Source of the DNA: an uncultured Bacteroidales bacterium
GTDB taxonomy: Bacteria; Bacteroidota; Bacteroidia; Bacteroidales; UBA932
Direction: 5' to 3'
Assembly (NCBI GenBank): GCA_900320545.1
Contig: ONSU01000016.1
Location: 1 to 45,482, forward strand
Length of the DNA: 45,482 bases
Part shown: one piece after another, positions 43,001-45,482 of the stretch
Layout: each line of letters opens with the position of its first letter
Numbering within the stretch: the stretch's first letter is position 1
Program-made: the position numbers and the translations under genes
Notes under the pieces: generated by a model
Seen by the model: the letters and a program-made list of their open reading frames with translations, nothing else
What the model was told of the DNA's origin: nothing
Database searches by the model: none

Positions 43001-43846
43001 ATTGTCAGCCCACTCGTCAACCCCCTCGTCGATGTGCTCTTTCTTCGCGAACACGGCGCGCTTGACCGTAAAGGATTCGTCCTTTTTATAGGTAGCCTTC
43101 TTCCCTGTCATGGAATAAAAATCCATCTGGAATCCCTGCGACAGCGTCCCCGGAAGGCACACGATATAGTAATCCTGATCCTTCTGGAAGGCGGCACCGT
43201 CTTTGGGGGTCAGCGTGATGACGCTGTCCCCCGAGAGCACCTCCGCCCGGGGACGGCCACCGTTCATGGAGAGAGACACTCGCCCGGCAAGGGTTTCCTC
43301 GGCATTGCTCCGCAGGACGACCTTGTAGATATCACTCCGGGACAGGCTGAACTTGATGCCTCCGCACACATTATAGAACGACAGGTCCGTTGTGCTTGAA
43401 TGTGCCAGAAGCGGATAGAAATTGGTATCGAACGTCCCCGCCACGCCCCTCTGCTCATTGGAGAGCCGGGTCGTGATATGGTTCCCGTCGCTCTGCGCCG
43501 AGGCATCGAAGGGATACAGGGCCCAGACATTGCCGCTTTCCAGGTCCTTGATGGTAACCTGTCCGTCCGTCGTGAAGGTAGTTTCCGTCGTTGTCTCTGT
43601 GTTGGATGAGGTATAGGCAATCCCTGTCGTGTTGAAGAATACATTGATCTTTTCTCCGGACAGCCAGCTGACGGTGCCATTCCCTTGAGCATCGGTGGAC
43701 AGTACGGTCTTGGTCTCAGTCCCGAATCGAGCCTGGACATCCGGGGCTTTCACCATGGTCTCATCCATAGACTTCTCCATCTCGCAGGATAGAAGAAGGA
43801 GGGGGAGAAGCAAGAGGGAGCAGTTCCTGATCATATCTCGTTTCAT
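40031..43846 (-). CDS. Large surface lipoprotein: fimbrillin-like head, vWA-like domain, BIG_2 and FISUMP modules
   Basis: About 1271 residues from the ATG at 43846 (others at 43855 and 43834). A lipobox LLLSC ends the signal peptide. The order is a fimbrillin-like region (about 25-265), a vWA-like region (about 275-620) with VTFTDG near 363 and DCSNS near 585, two BIG_2 Ig-like repeats (about 625-785), a FISUMP module (about 785-980, GYYWSSS...SVRPV), a third BIG_2 (about 980-1070) and a second FISUMP (about 1080-1271). It is probably a surface adhesin. It starts 13 nt after a related gene. The vWA motif order is unusual. Confidence 0.78.
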   Translation of the reverse strand: MKRDMIRNCSLLLLPLLLLSCEMEKSMDETMVKAPDVQARFGTETKTVLSTDAQGNGTVSWLSGEKINVFFNTTGIAYTSSNTETTTETTFTTDGQVTIKDLESGNVWALYPFDASAQSDGNHITTRLSNEQRGVAGTFDTNFYPLLAHSSTTDLSFYNVCGGIKFSLSRSDIYKVVLRSNAEETLAGRVSLSMNGGRPRAEVLSGDSVITLTPKDGAAFQKDQDYYIVCLPGTLSQGFQMDFYSMTGKKATYKKDESFTVKRAVFAKKEHIDEGVDEWADNPEMTGGKRSGLYLGITGFNQELYTYPITRLNEVTISDFNAFVNGLQMKNGSLLCYGVDQSIDRLKEAVFPDDLCAVALVTFTDGLDQGSVMMNPAYGSEETYLDAIQNRIQDENISNHHIMAYSVGMKGSDVSDVVKFRHNLQKLASSSDNAFEVNSMSEVNSRLQAIAKKVTAISYIYDFSITIPGQSDATRVRFTFDNASDAANSSAYIEGTFRLGDYSLHDVTYHGLSSTSGNTIRGNVNGIFVTFAFDSVRIDKGRTLESGSIAQWAYVSSTGKWQVNSEFDANQNMDIEVTKQSVAVMLVLDCSNSLDNQYYTMLSHARSFIRALQEASYDPYAVSSVRLDQTTRTVYVGDSFPLKAIVGPDTARDKSVLWTTSDPEVAAVDQEGLVTAVGPGSAVVTATTMDGGYTANCNVTVKPVPVTGVSLDKSSVTLIKGEGFMLTATVSPENASNKSVTWTSSKTEVALVDETGRVSAVSEGSATITVATVDGNKKATCAVTVIPRGVDLGLSVIWAAGNIGAASPEEYGDYYAWGETEPKENYSWSTYKFGTSSSGPFSKYNTNSSYGTVDNKTVLESEDDVAHVKLGANWRMPTDAEWEELRIKCTWTRTNDYNGTGVKGRIVTATNGNSIFLPAAGDVKYQDLNEAGSDGYYWSSSLTTGSPSRAWDVYFYPDADLYVSRGSGYRFLGLSVRPVFAIRVESIALSQTSLELIEGGSATLIATVTPTDATNKSVNWTSSDTSVATVDEIGKVKAISKGTATIKAEANDGSGVFASCAVRVKEPYTAVAGEAVDLGLSVKWSSMNLGAMSPSDYGDYFAWGETEPKDNYIWATYKLCNGSSSTLTKYNNSSSHGTVDNKTEFKDYDYVDDAARQALGGEWRIPTDAEWTELREQCTWEWTSNYNGTGIAGRIVTSKKTGYTDKSIFLPAAGRRYGTNLDNAGSYGFYWSSFLDTDRPRSAWNVYFGSDYVGRGGDSRYCGQSVRPVSE
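41384..41434. repeat. 51-bp exact repeat shared with 44886-44936
   Basis: These 51 bases, coding for the GDYYAWGETE part of a FISUMP module, are identical to 44886-44936 in the upstream FISUMP gene, while flanking sequence differs. The direct orientation and 3.5-kb spacing make recombination or gene conversion between the two genes plausible. Confidence 0.75.
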
Positions 43847-43859
43847 AATTCTCATCTTT

Positions 43860-45482
43860 TTAGTCCAAACCTTCTTCTACCGTTCCTTCGATCCCGCCGG
43901 GGTTGACATCCTTGCTCTTCACCGTCACGACACAGGAGGCGCTCTTGCCCCCTGCAGTCACCGTGACCGTCGATTTGCCGGGGGTCTTCGCCTTGACCAT
44001 CCCATAATTATCAACCGTTGCAACGGAACCGTCGGACGATGTCCATACCGTCACGACATTGGTCGCGTTGGCGGGATTGACCGTGACCGTCAAGGACTCA
44101 AAGGAGCCCGACACGAGGCTCATCGCATTCTTATTGAGCGTAACGGACGTTACGCTTATCGCATTGTCGCTCACCGTCACGATGCAGGTTGCCGTCTTGT
44201 TTCCGGCGCTCGCCGTAATGATGGCGCTTCCCGCCCTCTCAGCAGTAACGCTCCCCTCCTGGTTCACCGTGGCCACGGACGGGACGGAAGAAGTCCAGGT
44301 GATGGTCTTGTCGCTCGCGTTATCGGGACGGACCTGCGCCGTCAGGACTACGGAAGAGCCCTTTACGAGATAGAGGGTGTTCCTGTTCATCGTGATGGAT
44401 GTTACCGGGACCACCGGATTGGATGTCACAGGACGGACGGAACGCCCGTAATAGCGTTCGTCATCGAAGAATTTGTAATACCCATTCCTGTCAAAATCCA
44501 GATTATACGCCTCGTATGGAATCCCGCTAACTCGGACGGAGGACCAGTAGTCCCCGCGAATACCTGCCCCGGAAAAGGTTGTTCCATGCATATACCCGGC
44601 GGCAGGGAAGAATATCCAATTACCTGTCCGGCCGATGAACCTACAACCGAGCACTCCGTTCAAGGTTGTCCATTCCCGAGTGCATTCGGAGATCAGTTCA
44701 TCGAATTCAAGATTGGTAGGAGTGCGCCAGTTGTTACCAAGTTTTACGGACGCAGCATCATCTTCGGGATTAAGTTGGGCCAGATTGTCAACTGTTCCAT
44801 AGGAGGAGTAATTATTGTACTTTATAAGAGTATTTTGCGATCCTCCGCACCATCGGTAAGTTCCCCAGCTATAATCAGGTTTTGTCTCCGTCTCGCCCCA
44901 GGCATAATAGTCGCCGTACTCTTCCGGAGACGCCGCGCCTAGATTGCAGGTAGCCCAATAGACGCTCAGACCGAGATCCACAATGGTCGGGCTGATTACG
45001 CCCTTCCTGACGGTGACGGTGCAGGATGCTGATACTCCCCCTCCTCCATTCGCCGAGGCCTTTACCGTGGCGACGCCGGCATCCACCGCGATGACGCGGC
45101 CGGCATTGTCAACCACGGCCACATTCACATCCGAAGACGTCCACGTGACCGTCTTGTCCGATAGTTCCTCCGGACCCACCGTTGCGGTAAGAGTCTCCAT
45201 ATCCCCCACTGTCAAGTCAAGCGATGTCTTGCTGATCGTGACAGTAGGGATAATCCGTGCCTTGACGGTCACCATACAGATGGCCGTCTTGCCGCCGTCC
45301 TCCGTCGTGGCGGTGATGGCCGTATTCCCGGCCTTGACGGCCTTGACGAGACCGTCTGCGACCGTGGCGACCTTGTCATCCCCGCTTGTCCAGAGGACCT
45401 TCGGGTTAGTGGCATTCTCCGGAACGACCGTTGCCGTTAGGGTGGACGACTGGCCCTCTTCCAAAACAAGCGTTTTGGGGTC
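43860..45482 (-). CDS. Surface protein with BIG_2 and FISUMP modules, N-terminus beyond the window
   Basis: The frame is open to the right window edge (540 codons visible), so its start lies outside; a TTG at 45464 is internal to a BIG_2 repeat. The order is a partial BIG_2, a second BIG_2, a FISUMP module (about 44985-44420 in window coordinates, with GDYYAWGETE, WRTPTNLEFDEL, GDYWSS and SVRPV), then two more BIG_2 repeats and a short acidic tail (EGTVEEGLD). No C-terminal secretion-sorting domain is visible. It precedes the larger FISUMP gene by 13 nt on the same strand, so they form an operon of surface-exposed proteins. The ligand is unknown. Confidence 0.78.
   Translation of the reverse strand, partial: DPKTLVLEEGQSSTLTATVVPENATNPKVLWTSGDDKVATVADGLVKAVKAGNTAITATTEDGGKTAICMVTVKARIIPTVTISKTSLDLTVGDMETLTATVGPEELSDKTVTWTSSDVNVAVVDNAGRVIAVDAGVATVKASANGGGGVSASCTVTVRKGVISPTIVDLGLSVYWATCNLGAASPEEYGDYYAWGETETKPDYSWGTYRWCGGSQNTLIKYNNYSSYGTVDNLAQLNPEDDAASVKLGNNWRTPTNLEFDELISECTREWTTLNGVLGCRFIGRTGNWIFFPAAGYMHGTTFSGAGIRGDYWSSVRVSGIPYEAYNLDFDRNGYYKFFDDERYYGRSVRPVTSNPVVPVTSITMNRNTLYLVKGSSVVLTAQVRPDNASDKTITWTSSVPSVATVNQEGSVTAERAGSAIITASAGNKTATCIVTVSDNAISVTSVTLNKNAMSLVSGSFESLTVTVNPANATNVVTVWTSSDGSVATVDNYGMVKAKTPGKSTVTVTAGGKSASCVVTVKSKDVNPGGIEGTVEEGLD
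44886..44936. repeat. 51-bp exact repeat shared with 41384-41434
   Basis: This is the partner copy of the repeat at 41384-41434, in the FISUMP module of the 5'-incomplete gene. Identity stops abruptly on both sides. Confidence 0.75.

Noticed and set aside
40031-45482. CRISPR-like or satellite repeats
   Set aside because: The repeats are protein modules (BIG_2, FISUMP) with variable spacing and coding continuity; there are no short identical repeats with spacers.

Overview
The window looks like a contig from a gut- or rumen-type member of the Bacteroidales (phylum Bacteroidota), probably an uncultured lineage. The evidence is recurring TAnnTTTG / TTTG promoters, near absence of Shine-Dalgarno sequences, a SecA of more than 1100 residues with a C-terminal zinc tail, an OMP_b-brl_3 type TonB-dependent receptor, an OmpA-family porin with a coiled coil, FISUMP and BIG_2 surface lipoproteins, and aguA/aguB. 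The core (about 5976-39500) is GC-rich. The left 6 kb is visibly AT-richer and carries accessory genes. No rRNA, tRNA, CRISPR array or transposase was found. Both ends cut through a gene.

Left accessory block (1-5975). A 5'-truncated sugar-transfer ATP-grasp gene runs tail to tail into a four-gene minus-strand operon: a B-box zinc-ribbon membrane protein, a vWA-like lipoprotein, a small membrane protein and a tubulin/FtsZ-like GTPase that appears cut at its C-terminus. A plus-strand three-gene module follows: an MqsR-like toxin, an MqsA-like helix-turn-helix antitoxin with a C-terminal extension, and a SecB-like chaperone. This is the layout of a toxin-antitoxin-chaperone (TAC) system. It ends 2 nt before obgE.

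Core block. obgE and a PAP2 phosphatase (plus) converge on the minus-strand run secA, bactofilin, zinc-motif-less sirtuin, beta-propeller. Next come two paralogous outer-membrane barrels flanking two GT2 glycosyltransferases, htpG, a lipoprotein/barrel pair, an acyl-CoA synthetase divergent from a HAD phosphatase, an esterase with a large outer-membrane receptor, the agmatine-to-putrescine pair aguA/aguB, ompA divergent from uvrB, then relA with a degenerate hydrolase site, mltG, rnz, rpsA and corA.

Right end (39550-45482). A 480-base gene-free stretch full of hairpins precedes two large tandem surface-protein genes made of BIG_2 and FISUMP modules. One of them also has a fimbrillin-like head and an oddly arranged vWA domain.

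The most unusual items are the vWA/tubulin-like operon with its broken end, the TAC module abutting obgE, and two 120-135 bp intergenic elements (26501-26620 and 38362-38498). The two elements share architecture and an 11-bp core, but their long outer stems are unrelated in sequence and perfectly self-complementary. All assignments come from reading the sequence; no database search was possible.
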